Shown here: positions 1-10,786 of the stretch, one piece after another
Numbering within the stretch: position 1 is the first letter of the stretch
How the letters are laid out: each line of letters begins with the position of its first letter
Assembly (NCBI GenBank): GCA_902551755.1
Contig: CACDEB010000001.1
Coordinates: 185,803-249,802 of the forward strand
Source of the DNA: an uncultured Pelagibacteraceae bacterium
GTDB lineage: Bacteria; Pseudomonadota; Alphaproteobacteria; Pelagibacterales; Pelagibacteraceae
DNA: 64,000 nucleotides
Direction: 5' to 3'
Position numbers and translations under genes: made by a program
Notes under the pieces: generated by a model
The model's input: only the letters and a program-made list of their open reading frames with translations
Databases searched by the model: none
What the model was told of the DNA's origin: nothing

Positions 1-415
1 CTAATGCAGCCGAAGATGCAATAATTGATAAAATATCAGCTTCATTTTCTTTGTCATATGAAATTACTGTGGGTAACACTTGTACTTCATTTTTAAATTC
101 ATCTGGAAACAAAGGTCGAATAGGTCTATCAATCAATCGTGAGATAAGAGTTTCGCTCTCTGTAGGTCTTGCTTCCCTTTTAAAGTATCCTCCAGGTATT
201 TTACCAGCAGCGTAATATTTTTCTTGGTAATTTACCGATAAAGGAAAATAATCTACATCTGGATTTACTTTTTTTGCACCCACGGCCGTTGCTAAAACTA
301 CAGTCTCACCACAAGTTGCTATTATTGCTCCATCTGCTTGACGAGCAACCTTTCCTGTTTCAAGGGTGATTTTCTTCCCCCCAAAACTTATTTCTTTTTT
401 AAAAACTTTAAACAT
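1..415 (-). CDS. pnp: Polyribonucleotide nucleotidyltransferase (PNPase), N-terminal part, runs off window
   Basis: Reverse-strand translation from ATG at 415: [46 protein letters not shown]..., typical PNPase N-terminus; next to rpsO. Confidence 0.95.
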   Translation of the reverse strand, partial: MFKVFKKEISFGGKKITLETGKVARQADGAIIATCGETVVLATAVGAKKVNPDVDYFPLSVNYQEKYYAAGKIPGGYFKREARPTESETLISRLIDRPIRPLFPDEFKNEVQVLPTVISYDKENEADILSIIASSAAL

Positions 416-664
416 TTATTTCCTTAGGTTTAATTTAGTTAATATATTTTTATAAGCATCAGATTTATTTTTTTTAAGATAATCTAATAATTTCTTTCTC
501 TTATTTACTGCTTTTAACAGTCCTACAGAGGAGTGTTTGTCTTTTTTAAATTTCTTCATATGAGCTGATAAATTTTCAATTTTATCAGTTAATAAAGCAA
601 TTTGTGCTTCTGAAGATCCAGTGTCTTTTTCATGTAAAGCAACTTCTCTTAATTTTTTGTTCAT
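416..664 (-). CDS. rpsO: 30S ribosomal protein S15
   Basis: 82 aa; DTGSSEAQIALLTDKIENLSAHMKKFKKDKHSSVGLL. Confidence 0.97.
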   Translation of the reverse strand: MNKKLREVALHEKDTGSSEAQIALLTDKIENLSAHMKKFKKDKHSSVGLLKAVNKRKKLLDYLKKNKSDAYKNILTKLNLRK

Positions 665-671
665 TTCTTTC

Positions 672-1037
672 CTATTTATTTGTTTGTTTAATTAAATTCT
701 CAATTTTTTCAGCATAATCGAAAGACTCGTCTTTAACAAATAGAAGTTTTGGTAAAAACTTCATATTAATTTTTTTTGATAAAGTTTTTCTTATTACAAA
801 AGAAAATTCTTTTAGAATTTCCACAGTTTCATCAGAATTTATTCCACCAAGAGGTAAGACGAAAGTTTTTGCCGTTTTAAGGTCTGGACTCATTCTTACT
901 TCAGTCACTGTTATTCCTTTAGTTTGCACATTTGGAAGTTTTGCCTCATCCTTTAAAAAAATCATACTTAAAGCTTGCTTAATCATCTCGCCAACTCTAA
1001 GCTGCCTTTGGGTAATTGGTTTTCCTAATTTTCCCAT
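672..1037 (-). CDS. rbfA: Ribosome-binding factor A
   Basis: 121 aa RbfA-like sequence between infB and rpsO. Confidence 0.93.
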   Translation of the reverse strand: MGKLGKPITQRQLRVGEMIKQALSMIFLKDEAKLPNVQTKGITVTEVRMSPDLKTAKTFVLPLGGINSDETVEILKEFSFVIRKTLSKKINMKFLPKLLFVKDESFDYAEKIENLIKQTNK

Positions 1038-3250
1038 TATACTGATCTTTCTGTTGTTTTTGAGTTGTAGGCCTCAATGATATCCTTCTTCTGAAAATCA
1101 TTAAAATTTTTCAAGGTTATCCCACATTCTAAGCCTTCTGTAACTTGTTTTGTTTGATTTTTTTCCCTAAAAATTGATCCAATTTTTCCTGTAAAAACAA
1201 CTGCTCCATCTCTGATAACTCTAGCTAGAGAGTCTTGATTTATTTCACCTGTTGTTACTTTTGAGCCAGCAACTTTACCAACTTTTGAGACTTTAAAAAT
1301 TTCTAAAATTTCCGCTGAACCAGTTACGCTTTCCTCCACGTCTGGCGAGAGCAAACCAGACATTTTACTCTTTACGAAATCTATTAATTCATAAATGATA
1401 TTAAAAGACGAAATTTTTACCGCACTTTGCTCAGCAATTTTTTTGGCTTCTTTGCTTGGCTTTACATTAAAGGCTATGAGAACAGCGTTTGAAGCTTTTG
1501 CTAAATTTACGTCAGTTTCAGTTACCATTCCAACATCTGATAAAATAATTTTTGGTTTTACTTCATCATGTTTTATTAAATTTACAGCATTTTTAATTGC
1601 TTCGGATGAACCATGGACATCTGACTTTATTATAATGTTTAATTCCTCACTTGTTTGATCTTTAAAAGCAGAGTCTTGAGTTATAATTGAAACTTGGCTC
1701 TTTTTAGATTGAGCTTCATTTATTCTTGCCTCACTTAAAACCTTAGCCTCTTTATCTGTGTCAAGAACTAAAAAATCATCACCAGATTTTGAAGCCCCAC
1801 TTATTCCTAATATTTCGACTGGTGTAGATGGCAAAGCTTGGTCAACAGATTTTCCAGTGTCATCGATTATCGCTCTTACCTTTCCCCATTGAGGTCCACA
1901 TACGAAATGATCCCCTTTTTTTAATTTTCCAGATGTCACAATTATGTTTGCAATTGGACCTCTCCCAATATCAATTTTTGACTCTAAAACAATACCAGTA
2001 GCTTTATTATCAAAATCTGTTTTCAAATTTAAAAGTTCAGCTTGTAAAGTTATAGACTCCAAAAGTTTATCAATGTTTTTTTTTGTTTTTGCAGAAATTT
2101 CTACCATTAGTGTGTCTCCTGACAAATCTTCAGCGATTAATTCGTGCTCTAAAAGCTGATTTTTAATTTTTTGAGGATCAGCATCTGGTAAATCACATTT
2201 ATTAATTGCCACAACAATAGGCACCTTTGCTGCCTTAGCATGCTTAATCGACTCTATTGTTTGGGGTTTGACCCCGTCGTCTGCAGCTACTACTAACACA
2301 ACAATATCTGTCAACTTTGAACCTCTCGCCCTCATTTCTGTAAATGCAGCGTGACCAGGTGTGTCTATAAAGGTTATTTTTTCATTTTTATGAATTATTT
2401 GGTATGCGCCTACATGCTGAGTAATTCCCCCATGTTCACCCGAAACAACATTTGTGCTTCTAAGCACATCTAATACAGAAGTTTTTCCATGATCTACATG
2501 ACCCATGACAGTTATTATTGGAGGTCTGTTTTGAAGATTTTCAGATTTTATGTCTTTAATTTTACTTACTATCTCTTCTGCCTTTTTTTCCTTTAAAGGA
2601 ATATGGCCAAATTCTTTGACTAGGTACTCTGCGGTGTCAGAGTCAATAGTATGATTTATAGTCACTGTAACACCCATTCCCATTAAATGCTTAATAATGT
2701 TAGAAGATTGTTCGGCCATTCGATTTGCAAGATCTCTTATTGTAATAAGCTCTGGTATGCTAATCTCTCTTTTTACATTTTTTGAATTTTCATCATCTCT
2801 CGTATTTTTAGTTTCTCTGAGTTCTTTCTCTCTTGCCCTTTTTATTGAGGCCAAACTTCTTGATCTAAACTCTAAATCCTCACTTAAGGCTCTAGAAACG
2901 GTGAGTTTTAATTCCCTCTTTTTAGTTGAAAATTTATTTTTATTATCTTTATCTTTTGCATCCCCTTTTATTTTTTTTGTTGCTCTTTGCTCAGCAAGTT
3001 TCCTTCTTTCATAATCACTTACTTTTGATGGAAAAGACGGTTTTCCTGTTTTAGGAGGGAAAGATGGTTTCCCGGAAAAAGGTTTTTTTGGAAACTTTGA
3101 AGATAAAGGATTGTTTTTATTAAATGGTTTTGAAAATTTTTTCTCAGTAACAAACTTTTGCTTATTTTTATTGTTTGTTAATCCCTGTTTATCATATAAA
3201 TTTTTTCTGGGTTTTCCTGATATTGTTAGTTTTGTTTTTTTTGTTTCCAT
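1037..3250 (-). CDS. infB: Translation initiation factor IF-2
   Basis: [40 protein letters not shown]. Confidence 0.98.
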   Translation of the reverse strand: METKKTKLTISGKPRKNLYDKQGLTNNKNKQKFVTEKKFSKPFNKNNPLSSKFPKKPFSGKPSFPPKTGKPSFPSKVSDYERRKLAEQRATKKIKGDAKDKDNKNKFSTKKRELKLTVSRALSEDLEFRSRSLASIKRAREKELRETKNTRDDENSKNVKREISIPELITIRDLANRMAEQSSNIIKHLMGMGVTVTINHTIDSDTAEYLVKEFGHIPLKEKKAEEIVSKIKDIKSENLQNRPPIITVMGHVDHGKTSVLDVLRSTNVVSGEHGGITQHVGAYQIIHKNEKITFIDTPGHAAFTEMRARGSKLTDIVVLVVAADDGVKPQTIESIKHAKAAKVPIVVAINKCDLPDADPQKIKNQLLEHELIAEDLSGDTLMVEISAKTKKNIDKLLESITLQAELLNLKTDFDNKATGIVLESKIDIGRGPIANIIVTSGKLKKGDHFVCGPQWGKVRAIIDDTGKSVDQALPSTPVEILGISGASKSGDDFLVLDTDKEAKVLSEARINEAQSKKSQVSIITQDSAFKDQTSEELNIIIKSDVHGSSEAIKNAVNLIKHDEVKPKIILSDVGMVTETDVNLAKASNAVLIAFNVKPSKEAKKIAEQSAVKISSFNIIYELIDFVKSKMSGLLSPDVEESVTGSAEILEIFKVSKVGKVAGSKVTTGEINQDSLARVIRDGAVVFTGKIGSIFREKNQTKQVTEGLECGITLKNFNDFQKKDIIEAYNSKTTERSV

Positions 3251-3262
3251 TTTTTCTCATTT

Positions 3263-4804
3263 CTAGTTTTTATAAATTTTATCTCTAGCTGACATTATTA
3301 AATCATCTGCCTCTTTTCTTGAAAGAGCAAAATCTTCTAGATAACCTTTAATTTTAATTCTTTCACCTTTGATGATATCAAAACCGCCTATTAATTCATC
3401 AGAGGCCAGATCTGCAAAGTCATTTAATGACAAAATCTTTTTCTCACCAAGAGTTAAAAGCATACCTGGTGTAAGACCTTTATGTTCAGTTAAGTCAGCT
3501 TGAATTCCAAGATCCTTAATCTTCTGTTGTATTTCCTCTTGATCTTTTTGGTAAAACTCTTTTGCTCTTTGGACTAACTCTTTAGCTGTTTCCTCTTCTA
3601 TACCTTCTATTTTAGCTAGTTTGTCTATTTCACTATCTTTTATTTCCTCAATTGTTGAAAAGCCTTCCGCTACAAGTAGTTGACCTAATGTTTCATCCAC
3701 TTCAAGATTTTTCATTAAGGTATCTGTTTTATCTTTAAAATCTAACTGCCTTCTCTCTGAATCCTCTTTATCAGTCATTATATTGATTTCGTAATTCAAA
3801 AGTTTTGTTGCTAATCTTACATTTTGTCCTCTTCTACCGATGGCTTTGCTAAGATTTTCCTCAGTTAAAATTACATCCATTTTCTTTTGTTCTGAGTCTA
3901 CAATTACTTTCTGAACCTCAGCAGGAGACAAAGCATTTGAAACAACTAAAGCAGGATCTTCGGACCAATTTACAATATCAATTTTTTCTCCTTGCAGCTC
4001 ATTAACTACTGCTTGAACTCTACTTCCTCTCATACCAACACAAGCACCAACTGGATCAAGAGACGTATCAACAGCTTGTACACAAATTTTAGCTCTACTA
4101 CCTGGATCTCTAGCAGATGATTTAATCTCTATAAGTCCATCATAAATCTCTGGTACCTCTTGAATAAATAATTTTTCCATAAATTTTGCATGTGCTCTAG
4201 ATAAGAAGATTTGTTGACCTCTTTGTTCTCTTCTTACATCGTAACAGTAAGCCTTTACTCTATCACCAGCTTTTATATTCTCTCTTGGGATCATCTCGTT
4301 TTTTTGTATTATTGCTTCTGTTCTACCTAAGTCGACTATTACATTTCCAAATTCTAACCTTTTCACAATTCCACTCAATATCGAATCTTTTTTATCAATA
4401 AAATCGTTAAATTGTCTTTCTCTTTCTGCTTCCCTTACATTAAAACTAATTACTTGTTTTGCAGTTTGAGCTGCGATTCTTCCGAAATCGAAGGATGGTA
4501 GAGGTTGTAAAACTTCATCTCCAATTTTTTTTTCACCGTACTTTTCTGCATCTTTAAGGCTTATTTCTGTGTTAGTATTTTCTGGGGTTTCAACAACTAC
4601 CAACTTTCTAAATAGTTCAATATCCCCACTATCTCTATTAATTGAAACTTTTATTTCATTTTCGTTTCCAAACTTAGACTTTGCAGCTTTTGCGATTCCT
4701 GTTTCCATTGAATTAATAATCAATTCTTTATCAATAGATTTTTCAAGCGCAACTGCTTCGGCAATTCTAAGTAACTCTAATTTATCTGCTCTTTTATTTA
4801 ACAT
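3263..4804 (-). CDS. nusA: Transcription termination/antitermination factor NusA
   Basis: S1/KH domains (VGMRGSRVQAVVNELQGEKIDIV). Start reassigned to ATG at 4804 (MLNKRADKLELLRIAEAVALEKSID) with GGAG at 4809-4812; the ORF-track extension to 4849 reads through a terminator hairpin. Confidence 0.95.
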   Translation of the reverse strand: MLNKRADKLELLRIAEAVALEKSIDKELIINSMETGIAKAAKSKFGNENEIKVSINRDSGDIELFRKLVVVETPENTNTEISLKDAEKYGEKKIGDEVLQPLPSFDFGRIAAQTAKQVISFNVREAERERQFNDFIDKKDSILSGIVKRLEFGNVIVDLGRTEAIIQKNEMIPRENIKAGDRVKAYCYDVRREQRGQQIFLSRAHAKFMEKLFIQEVPEIYDGLIEIKSSARDPGSRAKICVQAVDTSLDPVGACVGMRGSRVQAVVNELQGEKIDIVNWSEDPALVVSNALSPAEVQKVIVDSEQKKMDVILTEENLSKAIGRRGQNVRLATKLLNYEINIMTDKEDSERRQLDFKDKTDTLMKNLEVDETLGQLLVAEGFSTIEEIKDSEIDKLAKIEGIEEETAKELVQRAKEFYQKDQEEIQQKIKDLGIQADLTEHKGLTPGMLLTLGEKKILSLNDFADLASDELIGGFDIIKGERIKIKGYLEDFALSRKEADDLIMSARDKIYKN

Positions 4805-4812
4805 TCTTCTCC

Positions 4813-4841
4813 AAAAAAAAATGGGCCGAAGCCCATTTTTT
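4813..4841 (-). terminator. Intrinsic terminator/attenuator in the nusA leader
   Basis: Minus strand AAAAAATGGGC-TTCG-GCCCATTTTTTTTT: 11-bp stem, C(UUCG)G tetraloop and U-tract, directly followed by GGAG and the nusA ATG. Confidence 0.85.
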
Positions 4842-4894
4842 AAATTCAACGATTTAAGAAATATATAGTTATTTTTAACTATTTTTTCAACTTT

Positions 4895-6058
4895 TTACTT
4901 TGTAAATACCGATTTTTTATCTGTTTTTTCCCAAGAAAAAGAACCATCTTCCTCTGGTTCTCTTCCAAAATGACCATATGCAGCTGATTTTTCATAAATC
5001 GGTTTATTTAAACCCAGCATTTCTCTTATGCCTCTAGGGCTTAAATCAAAATTTTCACTTATCAATTTTTCTACATGTTTATTTTTTTCTTCATCATTAT
5101 CGAATAAATCAACATAGATGGATAATGGTTTCGATACTCCAATAGCATAAGCGAGTTGTATCAAACACTTATCAGCAATCTTTGAAGCAACAACATTTTT
5201 TGCTAAATATCTTGAAGCATACGCAGCTGATCGATCAACTTTAGTTGGATCTTTACCAGAAAAAGCTCCACCGCCATGTGGTGCGGCACCCCCATATGTA
5301 TCGACAATAATTTTTCTACCAGTAAGACCACTATCTCCGTCAGGTCCACCAATAACAAAATTTCCTGTTGGATTAATATAGATTTCTTTTTCATCTAAAT
5401 TATTTAAAAGATTTTTTGGTATAGATTTTTCAATGTATGGTATTACTAATTTTCTAACCTGAGATTGATCAACATCTGCAGAGTGTTGAGTAGAGATAAC
5501 TACAGATTTAACATTTGCTGGTTTACCATCTTTATATTCAATTGTAATTTGACTTTTAGAATCTGGCTCAATGTTTTTTAATTTTCCAGATTTTCTATCC
5601 GCAGCCATCAATCTTAAAATCTTATGTGAATAATGTATAGGTGCAGGCATTAAAACATCAGTTTCATTGCATGCGTAACCAAACATAATTCCTTGGTCTC
5701 CAGCTCCTTCATCCTTGTTACCGGATGAGTCAACTCCCATTGCTATGTCGGCTGATTGAGCATGTAGATGACTTTCAATTTTAGTTGCTTCTTTCCATGT
5801 AAAACCATCTTGGTCATAACCAATATCTTTTATACAATGCCTTACCTTTTCAATTAAATCGTCTTTTTTGATTTTCGGACCTCTAACTTCTCCTGCAAGC
5901 ACTACTTTATTAGTTGTTGTTAAAGTCTCGCAAGCTACTCTTGATTGTGGCTCAGCACCTAAATAAGTATCTACAACCATATCAGAAATTCTATCGCAAA
6001 CTTTGTCTGGATGACCTTCGGAGACGGATTCGCTAGTAAATAAATAATTTTTTTTCAT
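4895..6058 (-). CDS. metK: S-adenosylmethionine synthetase
   Basis: [52 protein letters not shown]. Confidence 0.98.
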   Translation of the reverse strand: MKKNYLFTSESVSEGHPDKVCDRISDMVVDTYLGAEPQSRVACETLTTTNKVVLAGEVRGPKIKKDDLIEKVRHCIKDIGYDQDGFTWKEATKIESHLHAQSADIAMGVDSSGNKDEGAGDQGIMFGYACNETDVLMPAPIHYSHKILRLMAADRKSGKLKNIEPDSKSQITIEYKDGKPANVKSVVISTQHSADVDQSQVRKLVIPYIEKSIPKNLLNNLDEKEIYINPTGNFVIGGPDGDSGLTGRKIIVDTYGGAAPHGGGAFSGKDPTKVDRSAAYASRYLAKNVVASKIADKCLIQLAYAIGVSKPLSIYVDLFDNDEEKNKHVEKLISENFDLSPRGIREMLGLNKPIYEKSAAYGHFGREPEEDGSFSWEKTDKKSVFTK

Positions 6059-7581
6059 TGTCTTTCCTTTATTTTTAATAAAAAAATAACCGTAATATAA
6101 AAAATAAGTAAATAAAAGAAAATCTTATTTCCAAATGAACTAAAGATTGTTTTTGATCCTTTTTTATAAGTGTCGATTTCAATTACTCCCTTTTGAGTTG
6201 ATTCAATTTTTTTTATAATTTGTCCTTTACTATCAATATATGCTGAAATTCCATTGTTCGCAGATCTAATTATATTTTTGCCCTCTTCGATAGACCTAAA
6301 AATAGAATGATAAAAATGTTGATCTATACCAATTGATTTCCCAAACCATCCGTCTTCTGAAATGTTTATGATAAAATCATAATTATCAGAATATTTGTAA
6401 AGACCTCCTGAGTAAATAATTTCATAACATATAAGAGGAAGAAATTTTGTATCGTTCATTTTTATTAAATCTCTCTCACTTGCAGAACTGAAAGATTGGT
6501 ATCCTTGAGTAATTTTTTTAAAACCATAATTCTTCAAAAAATTTTCAAATGGCAAATACTCACCGAAAGGAACAAGTTTATTTTTATCATAAACACTTAT
6601 CAATTTTAAATCGTTATCAAGTAGAGCCATAGAATTGAAAATTTCTGATTCTTTATATCTAGTAATACCAATTATAATTTTATGATTATTCTGAAAATAA
6701 TTTCCAAATACCGAAGAGTAATCTTGAATTTCATTAAGATTTATTGATGGTAATATTCCCTCTGGATAAATATAAAGAGCGTCTCTACTATCAATATTTC
6801 CTATTTCTGCCAAATCCTTTATTACTAAAGAAGGATCTGTTCCATCAAAAAATCTTTTTAAATCAATTTTAGGCGAGATAATTTTTACTATAGTATTCAT
6901 CGGACTATTTGGTGTGTTATTGTGTTTGTTTAAAACCAAATTACCAAAAATTAAATTTGATACAATTAAAGTTACTGTAAATAAAACTGTTATTAATTTT
7001 GCTTTTGACGGCACGTCAAATAAAATGACTGCAGGGACTAAAAAAATTGTTACAACTAATAAATTTAAAGAATATGTTCCTACATATGACAAGATTTGTG
7101 TAAATTCATTAATTTCAACTAAACTAAAAGAGATCAAGTTCCAAGGAAAACCTCCAAGTATATGGCCCCTCAAATATTCTATGAGTGAAAATATTAAAGC
7201 AAATAAAAAAATGCTCTTAATTTTTTTTCTCGGCTTAAAATAAAAAAAAATTAAAAAAGATATTCCATAAAAGATACCTAGGAATAGAGGAATTATTGTA
7301 ATTGCAAAAGGAATTAAGGGCTTGAATATTTCTTCAACAGTTAATGAGTTTGCTATCCAATAAATATTTGAAAAAAAGTATGAAAAACCAAAAATCCATC
7401 CGTAAAGAAAAGATGATAAGCCCTTTTTAATTTCCAAATTCAGATAGATTAAAAGTAAAAATGGAAAAGAAATAAAATTAAGAAAAAAAAAGTTATATGG
7501 TGGCAGACTAAATGTTGAAACTAATCCACAAATAAATGGCACTAAGTAAAAAGTAGAATTCTTAGAATAATTTCTTGTCAA
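6055..7581 (-). CDS. lnt: Apolipoprotein N-acyltransferase
   Basis: N-terminal TM helices plus nitrilase-like domain ([25 protein letters not shown]). Confidence 0.93.
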   Translation of the reverse strand: MTRNYSKNSTFYLVPFICGLVSTFSLPPYNFFFLNFISFPFLLLIYLNLEIKKGLSSFLYGWIFGFSYFFSNIYWIANSLTVEEIFKPLIPFAITIIPLFLGIFYGISFLIFFYFKPRKKIKSIFLFALIFSLIEYLRGHILGGFPWNLISFSLVEINEFTQILSYVGTYSLNLLVVTIFLVPAVILFDVPSKAKLITVLFTVTLIVSNLIFGNLVLNKHNNTPNSPMNTIVKIISPKIDLKRFFDGTDPSLVIKDLAEIGNIDSRDALYIYPEGILPSINLNEIQDYSSVFGNYFQNNHKIIIGITRYKESEIFNSMALLDNDLKLISVYDKNKLVPFGEYLPFENFLKNYGFKKITQGYQSFSSASERDLIKMNDTKFLPLICYEIIYSGGLYKYSDNYDFIINISEDGWFGKSIGIDQHFYHSIFRSIEEGKNIIRSANNGISAYIDSKGQIIKKIESTQKGVIEIDTYKKGSKTIFSSFGNKIFFYLLIFYITVIFLLKIKERQ

Positions 7582-7583
7582 AT

Positions 7584-8018
7584 TTAATTTACTCGTTTTA
7601 AAATGTCTTGCTCTTTTCTTAACATTTGCTTGTAATCTTTTTGTCTGACATGATCATAACCGAGCAAGTGTAAAAGACCGTGAATCCACATTTTATCAAA
7701 TTCAATATTAAAATTTGTTTTTTTTGACCTTAAATTTATAACTTCATAACAAATAGCTATATCTCCTTTATAATTTTTATTAAAATGACTTTTAATGGGA
7801 AAAGACAAAACGTCAGTTTCTTTATTTTTTTTTCGAAATCTTTTATTAAGTTTTTTTATAAAAGTTTTGTCAGTTAATAATAAAGTGAACTGGAAACTCT
7901 TTTTTTTTAATGATTTTACACAAGAAAGTTTTTTTATTTTTTTTTTTAAATAAAGACTTGGATTTTTAATTTTTGTTTTCCATTTTGGGAAATCAACAAC
8001 TATTTCGGCTTTAATCAT
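7584..8018 (-). CDS. ybeY: Endoribonuclease YbeY
   Basis: TDVLSFPI and HGLLHLLGYDH motif. Confidence 0.95.
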   Translation of the reverse strand: MIKAEIVVDFPKWKTKIKNPSLYLKKKIKKLSCVKSLKKKSFQFTLLLTDKTFIKKLNKRFRKKNKETDVLSFPIKSHFNKNYKGDIAICYEVINLRSKKTNFNIEFDKMWIHGLLHLLGYDHVRQKDYKQMLRKEQDILKRVN

Positions 8019-9022
8019 TAATCTTTGTTTTGATCAGAATAAGCTTTTACTATTTTTGAAACTAGTGGGTGTCTTACAACGTCAGAGTAGTCAAAATCTA
8101 CAACTGAAATCTCGTTAAGATGTCCAAGAAGCTTTTTTGATCTATTTAATCCTGACAGAGATTTATTTGGTAGGTCAATTTGTGAGGGATCTCCATTAAT
8201 AACAATTTTGGAATTTTCACCAATCCTAGTTAAAAACATTTTGATTTGTGTATCAGTTGCATTTTGAGCCTCATCTAAAATTGCAAAAGAATTTTTTAAT
8301 GTTCTTCCTCTCATAAATGCTAAAGGAGCAATTTCGATATCACCAATTTCAATTCTTTTTTGAATCTTTTCGAAATCTAACAGATCGTAAAGTGAGTCAT
8401 ATAAAGGTCTTAGATAGGGATCTACTTTTTCTCTCATATCTCCAGGTAGAAAACCTAACCTTTCACCCGCCTCCACTGCTGGTCTTGATAAAATTATTCT
8501 TTCAATCTTTTTATCCAATAACATTGTTAGAGCTACAGCAACGGCCAAAAAAGTTTTCCCTGTTCCTGCTGGACCACAAGAAATAATAATATCGCTTTCT
8601 CTTAAAGCTCTTACATAATTTTTTTGTTTCTCTGATCTTGGAATAACAGACTTTTTGGGTGTTTTTATTATGTATTCAATTTTTTTGTCTGTTTTTTCAT
8701 TTATCATAAATTTATTTATTGAAGAAACTATATCTTTTTTTTCAATCGATCCATTTAAAATTAGCAAATCTGTTAGAAAAATTATAGCGTTTTTAACTAA
8801 TTCATTTTTTGTACTAGAGCTTTTGACCAATATAGAGTTTCCTCTTGAATAAATTTTTGTCTCTGTAATTTTTTCTAGCTCTTTTAAATTATTGTTAAAT
8901 TCACCCACAACACCCATTAAAATTTCATTATTATTAAATATGATACTCAAGGTGTCATTATCAGAATAAACAAATTTGAGATCTTTATTTAATTTATTTA
9001 ATAAAGGATTGTTCAAGATCAA
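8018..9022 (-). CDS. phoH: PhoH family ATPase
   Basis: GPAGTGKTFLAVAVAL, LSRPAVEAGERLGFLPGD, ILDEAQNAT. Confidence 0.95.
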   Translation of the reverse strand: MILNNPLLNKLNKDLKFVYSDNDTLSIIFNNNEILMGVVGEFNNNLKELEKITETKIYSRGNSILVKSSSTKNELVKNAIIFLTDLLILNGSIEKKDIVSSINKFMINEKTDKKIEYIIKTPKKSVIPRSEKQKNYVRALRESDIIISCGPAGTGKTFLAVAVALTMLLDKKIERIILSRPAVEAGERLGFLPGDMREKVDPYLRPLYDSLYDLLDFEKIQKRIEIGDIEIAPLAFMRGRTLKNSFAILDEAQNATDTQIKMFLTRIGENSKIVINGDPSQIDLPNKSLSGLNRSKKLLGHLNEISVVDFDYSDVVRHPLVSKIVKAYSDQNKD

Positions 9023-10353
9023 GCAGCCTTCATATCTGAATTTAAATCTATTTTTCCAAATAAATTATTTTGATTTACTTTATCAATCTTTATTTTTACA
9101 GTTTTCCCTATAAGCTTATCATTTCCATCAAATATCACTCCATTGAGATACTTATTTCTTCCAAAATACATCTGATTTTTTTTCATTCTATTTTCAACAA
9201 GCACATCAATTTTTTTTCCTAAAAAAGACTCATTGTGCTCTAATTGATATTTAAAAAGAATTTTTTGAACTTTTATAAGTCTATCTTTTGCAACTTCATG
9301 GTCAATTAGATCTAAATTAGACGCAGGTGTTCCTGGTCTTGGACTAAATATAAACGAATAAGAATTGATAAATTTAATTTCATTTAAAAAATTTAATGTG
9401 TCGTTAAAATCTTTCTCAGTTTCCCCTGGATGCCCAATGATAAAATCACTTGAAAATTTAATTGTTGAATTTATTTTTTTTAGTTTTTCGTGGATCTCAA
9501 AATATTTTTCAACTTTGTGGCCTCTGTTCATTAATTTTAAAACTTTGTCTGAACCACTTTGAATTGGTAAATGAACAAATGGTTGTAATTTTTTAGAGTT
9601 TGAATAACACTCAATTAAATCATCAGTCATGTCCCTTGGATGAGAGGTTGTATACCTAATTCTCTTAATTTCTGTAAATTTTTCTAACTCATTTATTAAA
9701 TCTGATAATCTATATACTTTTGATTTACCCTCGAATGAATATGCATTTACATTTTGTCCAAGTAAAATTATCTCTTTTGCACCACTTTTAACCAAGTCTT
9801 GAACCTCTAAAATAATTTTTTCAAAAGGCCTTGAATATTCAGGGCCACGTGTATAGGGAACTACACAAAAACTACAAAACTTATCACATCCTTCTTGGAT
9901 TGTGAGAAATGATGATACTTTACTAGACGTATTCTTAATCCTATCTAAATAATCAAATTTATCCTCAGTTTCAAATTCTGTAAGTTCTTTACGATCCTTT
10001 TTATAATTTGAAATTAAAGAATTTATTTTGTGATAAGATTGAGGACCTACAACTATATCAATATAAGGTTCTCTTTTTAGCATTTCTTCATTTTCTGCTT
10101 GAGCGACGCATCCTGCAACAACGAGTATTGGTTTTTTCTTATTCCTAAAAATTTTTTTTACCCTACCCACTTCATGATAAACTTTTTCTTTTGCTTTATC
10201 TCTTATATGACATGTATTAATAAGATAACAATCTGCATCAGTTTGATCAGATGTTTTAGAAAAACCAATTTTTTTTACAGTATCAAAAATTCTATTGGAG
10301 TCATATTCATTCATCTGGCATCCAAAAGTTTTAATGAATATTTTATTTGCCAT
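9019..10353 (-). CDS. miaB: tRNA-2-methylthio-N6-dimethylallyladenosine synthase
   Basis: KTFGCQMNEYDS, QEGCDKFCSFCVVPYTRGPEYSRP radical-SAM motif. Confidence 0.97.
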   Translation of the reverse strand: MANKIFIKTFGCQMNEYDSNRIFDTVKKIGFSKTSDQTDADCYLINTCHIRDKAKEKVYHEVGRVKKIFRNKKKPILVVAGCVAQAENEEMLKREPYIDIVVGPQSYHKINSLISNYKKDRKELTEFETEDKFDYLDRIKNTSSKVSSFLTIQEGCDKFCSFCVVPYTRGPEYSRPFEKIILEVQDLVKSGAKEIILLGQNVNAYSFEGKSKVYRLSDLINELEKFTEIKRIRYTTSHPRDMTDDLIECYSNSKKLQPFVHLPIQSGSDKVLKLMNRGHKVEKYFEIHEKLKKINSTIKFSSDFIIGHPGETEKDFNDTLNFLNEIKFINSYSFIFSPRPGTPASNLDLIDHEVAKDRLIKVQKILFKYQLEHNESFLGKKIDVLVENRMKKNQMYFGRNKYLNGVIFDGNDKLIGKTVKIKIDKVNQNNLFGKIDLNSDMKAA

Positions 10354-10361
10354 TAATGTAA

Positions 10362-10778
10362 TTATTTTTTAACACAATAAAGTTCAAGCTTGGAGTCTAC
10401 TAGTTTATAACCATGTTTTTCAGCTATTCTTTTTTGAATTTTTTCGATTTCTTCATCTGTGAATTCTATTATATTTCCAGATTTAATGTCTATTAAATGA
10501 TTGTGGTCATCATTTAATTCATATCTGGCTTTTCCATCTTTAAAATCGTGTTTCATTAAAATACCAGACTCCTCAAAAAGTTTTACGGTTCTATAAACAG
10601 TTGCGATACTAATTTTAGGATCTATATCTGAAACTCTTTTGTAAAGTTCATCTACATCAGGGTGATCAGCCTCTCCATATGTCTTTTTTGACTCAGATAT
10701 TACTCTTGCAATTGTTTTTCGTTGATCAGTAAGTTTAACACCATTTGCAATGCATTTTTTTTCAATTGAATCTGTCAT
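10362..10778 (-). CDS. fur: Fur family transcriptional regulator
   Basis: SIATVYRTVKLFEESGIL, NDDHNHLIDIKSGNIIEF. Confidence 0.9.
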   Translation of the reverse strand: MTDSIEKKCIANGVKLTDQRKTIARVISESKKTYGEADHPDVDELYKRVSDIDPKISIATVYRTVKLFEESGILMKHDFKDGKARYELNDDHNHLIDIKSGNIIEFTDEEIEKIQKRIAEKHGYKLVDSKLELYCVKK

Positions 10779-10786
10779 ATTATATT

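Noticed and set aside
4805-4849. N-terminal extension of NusA (MNLKNGLRPIFFWRR) in the ORF track
   Set aside because: It is translation of the terminator hairpin; the conserved N-terminus and SD point to ATG 4804.
6055-6062. SAM riboswitch upstream of metK
   Set aside because: lnt and metK overlap by 4 nt, leaving no room for an aptamer.
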